DNA of 64,000 bases from Malachius bipustulatus (GCA_910589415.1 OU342631.1:18910001-18974000); one strand, 5' to 3'. Counted from the stretch's first letter, positions 51,201-63,639 are shown. Translations and numbers: made by a program. The notes: generated by a model from the letters alone, not told the origin.

Positions 51201-53858
51201 TGAGCGTCCGCCGGAACTGGAAATATCAATTATTTATTATATCAGTCAACAGCTTCATCATCTTCTCAGAGAATCAAAGAAGATTCTGGATGAAGTTCAT
51301 ACGCTGGTCATATCGAATAAAAAAGTGACATTATTGAATCGTTTTTCGAATCGTGAGGTCATAATCAAGAATGTTCTTTTCAGCACAACCGCCGTACTGG
51401 TTTCAGCACAATCGAGGTCGATGATGCTGGATAATTTGGTAATTTTTTAGAATTTAATTTTTATTGCCCATTTACAGTACAAAATAATAAAAATTGGCGG
51501 TCTTTTGATTGTCAAATAATTGTCATTGTTGTCAATTGTATCTATATTTTTTGTGTCGATTTCTGCTTTCTGCTGACTTGACTTGACTGGTCTTGCCAGT
51601 CGTTAGAAATCAGTGTCAGTACTTGGTAGAACGCAAATATCAAATGCATGTGACAGATATGACAAATGACAGTTAACAGTACAATGATAATACAATTGTG
51701 GCGGTTTTTATAGTACAATCACAGTGGCGTTGTACACAAAAATACAATCCCGGAACAACCCCAGTCATAATAAGGGTAACTTCTAAAAAGTAGCTCGAAA
51801 GAAAATACAAAAAACATCTGACAACCCTTTAAATTATTTATATTAATACGCGCATAACAGAGGCACCCATAACTCTTCTTTTTTCGATATCAAAATGTGA
51901 GGTTATGTCAAACTGTTTAAACGGGATGTCATAAAACCTGACACGATAAAACTACCGTGTCAGGGTAACGTGACAGACGACAGAAGCGGGAATAACTTGA
52001 GAATTCAAATATGCAAATGCTATATAACGATAAAAGTGTGGGTAAAGTTAACGAACCAATTAGAAAGGTGACTTTGAACTTGTATTATTATAGTAATGGT
52101 ATTTCTAGACATATAGAAGGTCAGACTTTAAAGAACAAAAGATTTAAATCATTTATTTATCTGGAATAATTAATAAGCAACGTTCTTTTTTATAACCAAT
52201 GACTCAACTGAGAGGGTTGTGTTGTGTTGCTGTGTCGTGTCGGGTGTATGTAGAAAACAATGAGGCAATTACAATATGAGATCATTTTTTTTCTCGTAAT
52301 TCGATATGGTATTATATTGCAAAGGCTTGACCCCGTGAGCATGTTATACAGTAATGGAAAGTCATATAATTTTAGTATAATTTAACTGTACCGTGGTGAC
52401 TGTCGCGTTCTCAGAAATTACTCAATAAACATTCGACTGAAAATAGATCATTCTATTTTAAGTAATTTTAACACAACACCGGATCGCAAGCCGCATTAAA
52501 ATTTTACAACAGTTTCAACGGTGAGGCGTACATTTTTTGATAGTTTCGCGGTAATGGCTCGTTTATGAATGCGTTGTAGGAATGTGAGTGAAAAACTGCC
52601 CAGCCACGTTCTACGGCAAGGATAATTTTTAAATAATATTTATTTAACGTTCTGTGAATAATTGTCTTTGTAGGTCACGGACTGGAATCGCTGAATCTAT
52701 TTTGCCCGTTCCGAGAATAAACACTGCATTTTCATTAGAGTGCACTTTTAATTCTCCATGCATCAATGCCGCCGGGCTGCAACCTGAAACTGTGAGACCA
52801 CTACAACAGTTTGTTTAATGGATGTTGTTATTCTGGTCACCGGCATCAATGAATAAGTCATGTCACTGTCTCGTGCAGAGTAACAATGCCACTGAAATTA
52901 CTTTATATCATGTCAACCCTTTGTGAAATCTAATCTAACGTATACCATATAAATGTGTCATCAACCACATCAACCAGACCAATTCTTGGCACCATGCTGT
53001 CTAATGATGCGGTTGTTGTTACTTTACTTTGAAACTTTAACAAGCTGGTTAAACGAACCAAACCCAAACTGAAGGTATACTTTGATAAAAAATTTAATTA
53101 TTCTCCCAACGCGGCAATTTATCTAAACAATGTAAAATCTTATTAAAGAAATATCTAAGGTGTTGCTAAGAGGGCTATTCTATACCTAATAGGGGGCTGG
53201 CTTTATTTTACTACTTATAGGTAAACGCAATGTTTTCTAATTTGGCAGGCTGAAACTGAAAAAATATCAACAACAAAATAGATCCCTGAGGTACCCACTT
53301 ACACGCTCAATCAACTAGCTACATACGTCAATATTTTTAAATTGACGTATTTATTTAAATCCACACTTTATTACACCCATTTGTTTGATTTCTCAAATAT
53401 CGCTGTTTGCTATCGAATATTTTGTATCGAGGAAGGAAGAAAGAATGCAAATCTGCTGGTTCATATGTTGCTATGGCAATGGCTCCATTCCTTGGCACTC
53501 TGTTACTAAATATCACAATCAGTAATTTCATTATTCGATATTTTATATGGAAGAAAAAAGTTTCCTTCGAACGACAGTCAACGAGCTTATCCACTTGGAC
53601 ACAGACGCCTGTTATAAACAAATGCCAGAAGTATGCTGATATAGCTACCGTTTGCCATTTGATTTTTATTAGAAATATCAACATAAAATACAAAAATTTT
53701 GTTTTTAACAATAATACTGATTTGTCTTTTTAAAAGGCATTTTGAGTTTTGTTCACTGTTAAAAACTCGGTTAAAAATAACGTTTAGTACCTTTTTATTA
53801 GTTGGAATTGTCTCAACGAATACCAACTCGACCTTAACGATTTAGCCGGATATTTTTA
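48267..53858. other. non-coding, with candidate regulatory patches
   Basis: GC-richer, low-repeat patches occur near 48700..48960 and 50640..51130 (open frame of 89 codons, no domain). A 101-codon frame at 51145..51450 is also unrecognised. GTGAGGTTATGTC followed by TGTTTA and a GTCA/GTCAT string occurs twice (50334, 51897). Hairpin at 51937..51964. Confidence 0.38.
51937..51964. repeat. short perfect hairpin
   Basis: CCTGACACG and CGTGTCAGG pair perfectly over 9 bp around a 10-nt loop. No downstream T-run; role unknown. Confidence 0.4.
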
Positions 53859-53994
53859 TATGCAGTTGTTTTCTCATACTTACTTGCATGTCTTTCTCAT
53901 ACTTTCTCATACTCGAGCGCAGGCGCTCTCGTGACTTTTTCAACAGCTGTCGTTAAATTTCCAATGCAAGTAAGTATTCGAGACCAACTGCATA
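53859..53994. mobile_element. MITE-like inverted-repeat element
   Basis: Ends read TATGCAGTTG on each strand, with arms of about 32 bp sharing ATACTTACTTGCAT. The centre holds repeats of TTTCTCATAC (53869, 53894, 53904) and GAGCGCAGGCGCTCTCG. Total 136 bp, non-coding. Confidence 0.68.
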
Positions 53995-54980
53995 AAAAAT
54001 CTTATTACAAAATATTCTTTTTACTGTTTAAACCACTTTTTCTTTTCAGAATGCGCCACTATCCAGAGAAAATCCAGCAAGCCATTGAACTTGGATAACA
54101 ATAGGGATGCTTCTAACCAAAGAAGTTATGCTTAGTTTGAAGAAAACCTTATTTTGCAACTTTATTACTTCATTAAAATAATAAAATAAAAAAAATTAAT
54201 AATGATATTGAAAAATTTGTAAAATCCTGGATATAGGAGAAGGATAAGCAGTACTTATACATATTATGATGCAAGCACCCAGGTGAACACTTGCGCATAA
54301 TCGAAACAATCGATATTTTTCATGTTGACTTTTTGTTAAATCGATTATTTCTTCAATTCGAATTGATTCAGAGAATCGATCTTCTCAGCAGAATCCCACA
54401 TCCCTATAAGGATTCTCGAGCATCATTTCTGGTGGCCATCGATCGGAGGGTAGGTATAGGTATAATGGGCTCCCAGCAGGAGACATTTGATGGTCTGTCT
54501 TATCTACCTATGTAGTTGAAATCGTGAAGGGACAGAGACAAGCTTGTCTTATGATAAGCCTGACTGAAGATGAGAATCGATGTCAAATCAAACCTAATTA
54601 CTTCCGATGTAAGAATTTTATAGAAGACAGCTCAGCAGTTCGAACTGTTGCTGGAACTGCGGTATATTGGACCGCATATAGACAGCCGCAAATCGGAAAA
54701 CGTTCATCTGATAAATACTTTCAATAACTGAACCGTGTATACAGGGAGAGGATATTAAATTCAAAATTATGTTGTTAACAACACCGCGGCAGAGGTTAAT
54801 CTACCGGGATCCGGATTCTAACTCTCTTAAATCACCCTATTAATTAAAACTTACAAAGATTTGAATATTAAAGCCCTTCCGCTCCGGAATATTCAATGGG
54901 TAAGAGGAGGAAGCCCTAGCCCTGCACGCAAGCAATCAACTCCGGCTCGGTCGGGATGATGAAAAACTTCTGATGTCGGC

Positions 54981-55004
54981 CGGAAAACTACCGGAGGTTT
55001 TCCG
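54981..55004. repeat. short perfect hairpin
   Basis: CGGAAAAC and GTTTTCCG pair over 8 bp around TACCGGAG, inside a GC-richer patch. Possibly part of a conserved non-coding element; unproven. Confidence 0.35.
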
Positions 55005-57569
55005 TTTTCCATTGACGGCATCAGCCCGACAAGATGCTTTCTAAATAGAGCAATTCAACAGGCAATTTGTAATAATTACTATTTTTTGAATTAAGTTTGG
55101 TTTTTAATTAAGGTAGAGTAGTAAAGAGAGCTAGAACTAGATTCTAGCTATATAGAGGTCTAGGAGCTTTTAAATTCTACAGTAATAAAGATAAATGTTA
55201 CTCATTTTCATTAAAAATTGAGCACTGCGAAAACTAATTAAGCTAAAAGTTACATCAGCCATTCAGGCTCCTTTATATATTTCCGTCCAGTCTTTTATTA
55301 TGTTATTTGTAAACTGGCGGTACATACTACATACTACATACCTAGTCGCCGTATTTTTTATAAACGGTGACAGCTGTTAAATTTGTTATTTCGATACGTT
55401 TTAACCGAATTTTTTACTGGCGTGTTTGCGCTTTACGCAATATCACTTGAAATTCTTGTAGTCACATAAGTTTCATTTATAATTGTTTAAATCTTTCAAC
55501 TCAACCGACAGAGATCTGCGGAAGAAAAATGAAAAGAACAATGGGCAATATTTTCGTTGCCCCATCTTTACGTTGGACGCAGCTCGACGTTCCCAGCTAA
55601 AAGGGCATAACTCAAAAGCAGGAAGATGGGAATTAACGTCATGTTCAAGTAGAAATAATGCGATCGCAGTAAATCCAATAATCCGGTCGGCATATTCATT
55701 CATTGGATATTGAAAAATCCCTGCCAAAGGATGAAGGATTGTACTATTTTTTAATTAACGAAAAAAATCAGATACATACTCCTGCGTAGTCTTTTACAAT
55801 TTTTCTATTTTAATGTCTGTTTGATTATGAGTTAAATAAAAATAAAAAGTTGTGACAATTTTTATATTCTGGTGGCTTATTATAGCAGAAAACCATTTAT
55901 TCTTTTAATCCAAAACGTAACTTGCTAGTTCAGGGCTGAAGTGTAATAATAAATTCCGTTTCAATTATTTTTAATTGAGCATGATCAAGAATATTTAGGC
56001 GGTTTTGAAACGCTTATAAAAACGCTTACTTTGGCGCAATCCGCGCGCATCTTATAAAATCATAGCTGTAGCTTAAAGCTAATGGAATAGAAAATAAACA
56101 GTAATCTACCCCTTGAACTGGGTAATGCGCATGTCTGTTGTCACATTTCAATGTTAAAAAGAAAACTTTTCGATACAATAATTTCTATGAGTGGTATTTA
56201 ATTCATTTTTTTACGTACCCTGAAATTCAATCAAGTAACGAGAAATATCTAGAATCTCATTCGATCTATTATCGCTTATTTTCGGAACACGCAAATAAAA
56301 GTTTAATAAAGTATAATTTTGTCTCAATCTCTGTGTTAAAGAATATTTGAAGACAGATAAGTACTGTAGTTTAGGGTTGTCTTTAATCAAGAGAAGACTG
56401 TAAATAAATTTGAACAAATAGACACACGGTCTGAAAATGGTTGAAAACTGTAAATAAAATAACCTGCGAGATCAAACAGAATTTACGCTCCTTGCGGTAC
56501 CGGTAACGTCCTGCTTTCTTGTGGTATACTATCATGCAGAAAGATTACAACAGAAATTTGCATCCACATAATAGCTTGCACAATGTCGTAAATTATAAAG
56601 CTTCTGCTGAACCGAGCATTTCACAACACATATACTTGACTAAAGCGATGATAAACTTCCCTAAGAAAAAACAAAAAAATAAATTATAGTGTGAAGTTTA
56701 CGTCATCCGCCGGCTCTAAAATTACCATCATTACCCGTGTTCGTATAATAATAATTCGGACATTAGTGTTGAAAATTCAGCCAACCCCCGCGGGGAATAA
56801 AAACATTAACTAGAGCTAGAACATAACTTCCGGACAAAGTTGACCCCTTCTCTTTGCCCTGCATTAGTATGTATTTAAGTGGCCGTAAACGCAAATAGTG
56901 TGCCCGTTGGAAACTCGTTAAGCAGGAGGCAGGCACTGCTGAATTTTTCCCCGCCTTTCCGCTAATTGATTAATTAATTAAGCAGCGCTTCTTCGTACCC
57001 TTTGTGCGTGTTAATGACAATGATCTTGGTTAATGGTCGCCGCAGTCATTGGACATGTTAATCTAGAATTAAAAACCAGACAGCTTTTTTAAATTTAGCA
57101 AGACAATGCCCGGGTAATTTATTCCTTTCAATGGGGCCGTTATTCTGGCCACAATTCGTCTTCTTTATAACCCACCTTCCCCTCTATATATAAAATAAAC
57201 AGCCGGGGCGGCAGAGAAAAGAGGACAATAAGGGGCTTTACAATAACGCTATTACATATTCGACAATCCTGGACTTGATGGCCGGTGTTACTTCGTTCTC
57301 ATTACCGGTCGATGATGATGACAATGAGTAAAACGAAAACATAAAAAAGCTCTAACCGAATGGGAATTTCGCGAGGCTATTATACCTCAAACAGTATGAT
57401 TCCAATTAGAGTCCATTAAAATTTTAGAAGAATTTAAGCATATACTCTTGTAGGTTATTGTGGGTTAATTGAGTTTACTTTATGGTGACTGATTCTTATG
57501 ATTTAGGAGCCGGTCTCCAAAAAAATCCTCCAAAAAATGACTAAGTACATAATGAATGAATAATAGTAA

Positions 57570-57591
57570 TTATATATATATATATATATAT
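57570..57591. repeat. (TA)n microsatellite
   Basis: Eleven uninterrupted TA units. Confidence 0.95.
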
Positions 57592-58893
57592 TCGTTTGAA
57601 ATTACAAATTGCAGTCTTACGATACATGTTGTTTAGTTTATTAAATTACATATGATTGGTTTCGTCGATCATGGGGAAAAGAACGATCTGTAGGATATTC
57701 TGATGCGATGTTGACATCATGGTGAAGCATTTGCTTTGAGAGATTAAATAATTAAACTCCATTAATGAACGAGATGAAAGTTCAGTCTATTTAAAAATTT
57801 TCCAACAACTCTATTACGCTCCTTAGTTATATACAAGTAAGTATAACTACAGGATGCCCAATCTTAAAGACGGACCTGGGGAATAACTTCAAGTTTATAT
57901 TTTACGTGTTTTCTTTTCACTAAGACAAACGAAAATACAACTTACTCTTTTCATTTTCATGCTAAAGCGCACATGATTTATAAAATTTAGACGTCTGTCT
58001 AGTGTCTACTAAGGCTCAGAGCATCAATCAGTAAGAGAAACAAATACAGAGCCTGTAAGCGTCAGCGTAGCTTGCTACCAGAGTACGTTGGTTTGCAGCA
58101 GCATCACTGACAGAAGTTTTCAATTTAAGATCAAATTTCTAGCTCGTAATTTTTCAGTAAACAATGCACTATACTCTATAAGTCTATAGGGTAAAAAAGC
58201 GAGAAAAAAAGTTGTTCAATACTTATGTTGATTCAAATAAATCAATGTTTCCTACCTATTACGAGACCAACAATACACAAACGTCTATACGTTATATTAC
58301 TTATTTGTAAAAAAAAATTGCACACCTCAATAATAACATCGGACCATTGTCTTAAGAGTTTAATTGGTTTATAAATAATTGACAGTTATGACAGCACGCA
58401 AATATCCATCAAACGATTTATAAAAGTGTAGATCCATTTTTTTGTGTTTAATCATTTTATAAACTGAAATTGGAACTCTGGACTGAAATTTAATTAAAAA
58501 TCAAATTTACTATCAGCGCCAGCGCCATTCCACGCAAAAAATACCATTCTTCTGATTGCCATCACTATATCCTTCCCTTCCTGAAAATTAAACTGGCGAG
58601 CAATAATTAGCGAAAAAGTTCATTTCTATGTTCGATTTTCAAAAAGGACTTTTATTTATCTTTAATTATTTTATCTATTATATTTATTGCATGTATATAC
58701 ATAATATAAAATATACAACATAAATGCTTCCATTTTAAGAAAAATAAACAGGCTAATAATTACCTTAACTTATTAAAATGAAATAAATTAATTTTATTTA
58801 TTTGTTTATTTTATTTCGAATTACCCCAAATGTTATTCCAATTACGGTAAGGTTATGATGTTTGCTAACTGGCGCCGTTTTTGAATAAATTAG

Positions 58894-59505
58894 GAATTTC
58901 TCACAAGCCGAATGTTAATTTATATTTACGGTGTATGCGCAAGGCTAAATTCTCTCTCTTATGCTATGCTGAAGTTAAAGAAAATATTTGACTGTAACCG
59001 TCTGATACAGTTATATTACGGATTAATTTATCCAGTCATATCTTATAACATCATTTGTTGGGGTCAGGCAGCTGACGTGAAAAGAGTGTTTGTCTGTCAG
59101 AAGCGTGTTCTTCGTGTAATGTTTGGGTTGACACAGATGGAAACATGCAGAAATGTTTTCAGTAGGCATAAAATCATGACAGTTGTTTCATTGTACGTTT
59201 ATAAAATATTAATGTCCACGTATGATAACTTGCAGAGTTTTGTAAAACGAAATGAAGTTCATGGCTATTCGACTAGAGCAAATAACTTGATTCATATGCC
59301 CAAGATTAAACATCTAAATTATAAGAAGTCTCCGGTCTATGCTGGCTGCTCCCTTTACAACGCTCTTCCCGCAAATATTAGGAGCTTACGCAGAAATCAG
59401 TTTAAGATTACTATAAAGACTATACTGTCCTCGAATATCTTTTATACATTAGACGAATACCATGCCTATATAGAATTCGGTGAATTTTCTGGAGCTATAG
59501 CTTAG
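58894..59505 (+). pseudogene. C-terminal fragment of a non-LTR reverse transcriptase
   Basis: An open frame runs from just after a stop at 58891 to TAG at 59503; the first ATG is at 58912. Numbering from that Met, YGVCARLNSLSYAMLKLKK (6-24), YYGLIYPVISYNIICWG (35-51), QKRVLRVMFG (63-72), HGYSTR (117-122) and YAGCSLYNALP (143-153) match the thumb and post-RT region of CR1/Jockey-type ORF2 proteins. The endonuclease, palm and catalytic aspartates are all missing because of 5' truncation, so the copy cannot encode a working enzyme. The surviving frame has no stops or frameshifts, implying a fairly recent insertion or limited decay. Exact family not assigned. Confidence 0.87.
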
Positions 59506-59685
59506 CGATGTGAGCACGGAGCCCTGCGGATGTCGTCTATAGTCTATAGATGTGTTAAGACGTGCAATACTTTTTTTTTTGTAATTTCGTAGTGTCAATT
59601 TACTGTTTTTGTTATTGTAAATACTGTACTCACTAACGACGAGCCATGTAAATATGTTGTGTGTTCTTTAAAATGGCGAATAAAG

Positions 59686-59720
59686 GAATAGAATAGAATA
59701 GAATAGAATAGAATAGAATA
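59686..59720 (+). repeat. (GAATA)n tail of the retrotransposon
   Basis: Seven perfect GAATA units close the element. Such pentamer tails are made during target-primed reverse transcription. Confidence 0.9.
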
Positions 59721-60239
59721 TTACAGCTTAGGTATTTTATCGAAGCAAGAAATGAAAATGTATGATAGATTCGTTACGAAGCGACAACCTGGAAGTATTT
59801 TTTTATCGCGTGCCTTGTCTAAATTTCGGCGTTTGATTTACTTGAATTAGACCATACTTAGCATATTTATGTTCGACATATTTTTCATGTTTAACATGAA
59901 ACCAAGTAGGAAACATAATACGGTGAGACTATAAATTTATCACGAGACGTATTAACTTATAAAATATTTGGGATCCAATAAATAAAATTATAAGAGTAAA
60001 TCACTTCTACAATAATTTAGAATCTTCTGGTTTGGCATCTTGAACTTCACTTCGAGATCGCGAAAACGAGTATAGTCAGGGATTTTTATAAGAGCCAGTT
60101 TTTATTTACGATTTAATTAGGTGTTTGTCGAGATCCAGACAAATCACTTTAAAAAATTTCTAATTTCATATCCATCCAGTAAGGAGTAAGGTAATACAAT
60201 ATTTCATTTATGGAATAAAAAAAAATATACAAGACCGTT

Positions 60240-60556
60240 GTTATGGCTGACGGCCGTTAAAACTCATTGGCGACCGCTCCCTGGTTTAGAATAAAGGCTT
60301 CAAATTAAATTCTGAGACTGCGAACGCAATAACAGTACACAAAAAGATCTTTGTTAAGTAGTGAATTTTAAATTTTCAATCCAGAAAGATGAGTTTACCT
60401 ATACAGTGTGTCTGTGTATATCTCTTATGGCATAAATTTCATAACTAAGGGAAAAAATGTCAAGCTCGACTGCCGGTCGTTAAAACTCATTCCGACCGTT
60501 CCCAAGTTAAGAGTACAGCCAGTAGATTAAATTTCGAGACTGAAAGCAATAACGAG
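60240..60556. repeat. diverged direct duplication
   Basis: About 95 bp starting TGGCTGACGGCCGTTAAAAC (60245) is repeated as TCGACTGCCGGTCGTTAAAA (60465). Shared text includes CGTTAAAACTCATT, CGACCG.TCCC, ATTAAATT..GAGACTG and GCAATAAC. The spacing is about 220 bp, so this may be two units of an old tandem array. Confidence 0.65.
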
Positions 60557-61268
60557 ATTTAAGACCCGAGCATGATTAATCAGCAGGAAAAAACAGATAA
60601 TCCCGTGCAATAACTAACAATTCAATTGAAGTATCGCTCATTACGTATAGCAAGTGTATAATTAACATGTATCGCCGGAGAGCACAGCACACACCGGCCG
60701 ACAACAGACATTTTGGCGTGTGTTCAAGTGCGGCATTGGCATGTTATGCATATAATGAGAGGGGTAGCCTAGCTAAACCGAATTCCAGATTAGCCCGTGC
60801 ACCGGCATTTATAATATGTACACATACACACAGGACCGGTCATAATGATACGGTCTAATGAACACGGCCAGACACATCGGGTCGTATTTACCTGCTGGAT
60901 GATGTCGGACAACATTTGATCCATCGGTTCTTGTCGGCTAAACTAGACACAAAGGCGCCGACCGCGAGTAGTTACAGCTTCGTCATCGTTCAAGTGTTTC
61001 TGCCCTATATCAAATCACCCGTGCTATAGAATGCCCGCGGTGCACAGTTGCCGGACTTTATATTCTACGACTACAATAATAATACTCATCAAAATTATAA
61101 CGTCCTCAACGTCATTTATCATGTTTAAGAATTCTATTCATGACATTACGTGTTCATGAAAGCATGGGAGCATGGGAGTTCAAATAATGATTTTTTTTTT
61201 CTTTAGACAGTCGGTAAACAATGTTGACATTTTTTTTATCAATATCAGAATGAAAATCGCACATTATT
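60557..61268. other. non-coding, moderately GC-rich patch
   Basis: The stretch near 60665..60960 is GC-richer with no recognisable product. It may be a regulatory or conserved non-coding element. Confidence 0.35.
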
Positions 61269-61415
61269 GCCCGTATTCACAAACGATAATTTCCTAAATA
61301 ATTACGTAATTATTTAAATGAGTGAGATGGAGATATGCAGTTTTTTTGCAATAGAATGAGATGGGGATAATTGATTACGTAATTATTTTGGAAATTATCG
61401 TTTGTGAATACGGGC
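61269..61415. mobile_element. MITE with long near-perfect terminal inverted repeats
   Basis: Ends GCCCGTATTCACAAACGATA (61269) and its exact complement TATCGTTTGTGAATACGGGC (ending 61415) extend through AATTTCC.AAATAATTACGTAAT. The arms are about 42 bp with one or two mismatches. Total 147 bp with a purine-rich centre (GAGTGAGATGGAGA, GAATGAGATGGGGA). No transposase. Confidence 0.87.
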
Positions 61416-62261
61416 GTATGTCTTGTATTTGTTTTCCTGACAACAAATCAACAATCAACTTGGAACTAAACAAAAAAATACCGTGAGTAATTTTTATGAT
61501 TTTTATTTCGATTTTTTCGCTTATTTCAATAAGCTGTTTACCATTTCTTGTCTCGACTTTCGCCTCGACAAAATCATTCTCCAACGCCAAAGTTCAATTT
61601 CGCGCACTAGATACATAAATAAATAATACGCGTCCTATATGACAAGGAAAAAATCTATTCTAGGAATAAAATTTCCAATCTAGACGTAAAAAACTAAGCT
61701 GCATGTACTGACAGTTAAGGTTTGCTAAGTCTCTTCAATTATGCTGATTTAGCATATTAATTAGATACAGGATCACCCCTTTTGATGAACACACAAGTAG
61801 ACATGCAGAGACATCAATAAAATGCTCCCCTTGTAGACATTCTTTCTTGATAATATCCTGACGCGTTCATTTTTTTTTTATTAATTTTTTTCTGCGAGTT
61901 AATTTAATTGAAACCATAATTTTGCACCCCAACTAACTACTTATAATGAACAACCTGGTCAACTTTAACCATTTGTACATCTAATATTAATTAAGATGCC
62001 CCTTTGATAACATATACGTACTAAATACTAATTCTGAATGTTACTGCAATTAGAGCAGTGAATCTAGACCCCAGACTAGTTATTAGTAGGAGAGTTTCCT
62101 CTAAATTACACGCTCTAATGACCAGACTCCCAGGGCTTCCCCAAAGGGGACTTCCTTATTGAGAGCCATTTCTGGAGTTTTAGGCGCCGGTAGCTTGCTG
62201 GTAAATTATTATAAGCGCACGACGGTATTCCGGCATTGTATTTTAGATTGTTTAGAATAGG
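61416..62261. other. non-coding, no recognised gene
   Basis: AT-rich; nothing supportable was seen. Confidence 0.4.
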
Positions 62262-62332
62262 AATCGTATAGTGAAGTGGCTTAAGTACTAGAATGCGAGA
62301 TTTTAGACTTAGGTTCGATTCTTGGATAACGG
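62262..62332 (+). repeat. tRNA-derived sequence (SINE head or tRNA pseudogene)
   Basis: TAGTGAAGTGG (62269..62279) fits the RNA polymerase III A-box TRGYNNARNNG, and GTTCGATTC (62313..62321) fits the B-box GWTCRANNC. They lie 44 bp apart, as in tRNA genes. A T-stem can be drawn (TTAGG/CTTGG with G-U pairs), but the acceptor arms AATCGTA and ATAACGG do not pair. It is therefore not a functional tRNA and is better seen as a tRNA-derived SINE head or relic. Its 3' body is undefined. Confidence 0.6.
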
Positions 62333-63465
62333 GTTGAAGTATTTCTCTTGCGCATATCTTTATATGCGCTTATGTATTCTGAAAAAAATTCTACTCTGAA
62401 GAAAAAAAAATACACTAACATCGGGTGCAATAAAATATGCGACAATGATAATAAAAAAATCAAAGGAGTTCAAATTTTTCAACTGGAAAAAGTCTCAAAC
62501 ACTTCACATAGGTATCTTGAAAAAGCTATTTCATCCTTGATTGAATAAATTCAAGTACCAGGTTTTCATGACATGCTTCGTGGAAAAAACACTTCCAGGT
62601 TGTTCAGTTAGTAGTCCAGTGCAACTTACTCTGGATGTTTTACATATTACTACGCCAGATATCATCGGTGGCCATGGTTTAACAGCCAAGCTTCCGTCGC
62701 TCTAAAGTTATGGACGTTTCGCCTTCAAGTCATATAAAGAACGTAATCTAGTTGTTCATTTTGTTGTTGTAAATTGTGTATTGTTGGTCACGTAAATGCC
62801 TGTTGATGTCTAGAGAATCAAAAATTTAATTTAAGATCATTCTGGATGTTTGAATCTGTAAGATTTCAATGTTCTTTGTGTGTCTAATTTTCTGATTTGT
62901 TTGTTGATTTGACAAATTTGAATTGTTTATCGATCAAAAACTACCAAAAAAATGCAACTATTATTTATTAAAATTGAGCTTAAAAATTGTCCTGAACCAA
63001 AAAATGTCCGGTTTATTTATTTATTTTATTATTTTACGATTTTCTACCCAACTCCTTTCTGAGACATCCAATTATCTATACATCAGTGGTAGTTGGAAAT
63101 CTGTTTTAGTCTTTTCCAGGACATGTAACTTCTATTTTGTATCTTATGGGGTATAATTCCTCAACCAAACAAATTTCCTCAACTGTACGTTTTGCTTTTA
63201 TATCTCGATTTGGTAAGCTGATGATAAGGTCTAATAAAAGCGAAACAGCTTTTTGCGGTTTGACGGTTTGGAACGTCATGCAAAAGTCTCCGATAGGCAG
63301 ATTTCTGAAATGTCATAACTTTTACCAGCTTGGTCAGATCAAAAATTATTATGCAAGAATACTTCTGTAGTTATGCATTGCTTTTTTGAAGGACCAACTG
63401 TTGTGATTAGAAGGAACCTATTTATTTATTGGCCGGTGTGGGATTCGAAAGCAGCTCCTTGTCTT
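62333..63465. other. non-coding, no recognised gene
   Basis: AT-rich. Several short plus-strand frames have no domain. May include the body of the tRNA-derived element at its left end. Confidence 0.35.
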
Positions 63466-63636
63466 AGAGCTCGCGGGACATATAAAAATGGGAATGAGAC
63501 AGGATGCGCGGCAACGAGTTATCGCTAGCTTCACCTGATCAGGTAGGAAATGAGTGTTTCGGGAATGTTAAGTCGTTAAACATTTCCTAACCCTCTCCTG
63601 CGTGTCTCATTCCTAATTTTATATGTCCCGAACTCT
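63466..63636. mobile_element. MITE-like inverted-repeat element
   Basis: Arms AGAGCTCGCGGGACATATAA (plus) and AGAGTTCGGGACATATAAAA (minus, from 63636) continue into GGAATGAGACA. The palindrome CCTGATCAGG marks the centre (about 63535..63544). Total about 171 bp and non-coding. Confidence 0.72.
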
Positions 63637-63639
63637 GAC

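Larger units (their letters stand above)
53995..58893. other. non-coding, no recognised gene
   Basis: Contains the hairpin at 54981..55004, in a GC-richer patch (54880..55030). A second patch at 56870..57080 carries clustered ATTA homeodomain-like sites (CTAATTGATTAATTAATTAA near 56962). A (TA)n microsatellite lies at 57570..57591. No exon recognised. Confidence 0.4.
58894..59720 (+). mobile_element. 5'-truncated non-LTR retrotransposon (CR1/Jockey superfamily type)
   Basis: Comprises the C-terminal end of a reverse-transcriptase ORF, a 3' untranslated region of about 180 bp, and a pentamer tail of seven GAATA units (59686..59720). Extreme 5' truncation plus a short simple-repeat 3' tail is typical of target-primed reverse transcription. 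The left junction is near 58895..58925, and I could not identify a target-site duplication. It lies antisense to the dally transcript. Confidence 0.85.

Noticed and set aside
51145..51450. 101-codon plus-strand frame
   Set aside because: No recognisable domain, no splice or polyA context, AT-rich codons. Indistinguishable from chance.
63214..63270. CTGATGA...GCGAAACAGC string, considered as a second hammerhead
   Set aside because: The sequence between the two core strands cannot form stem II.
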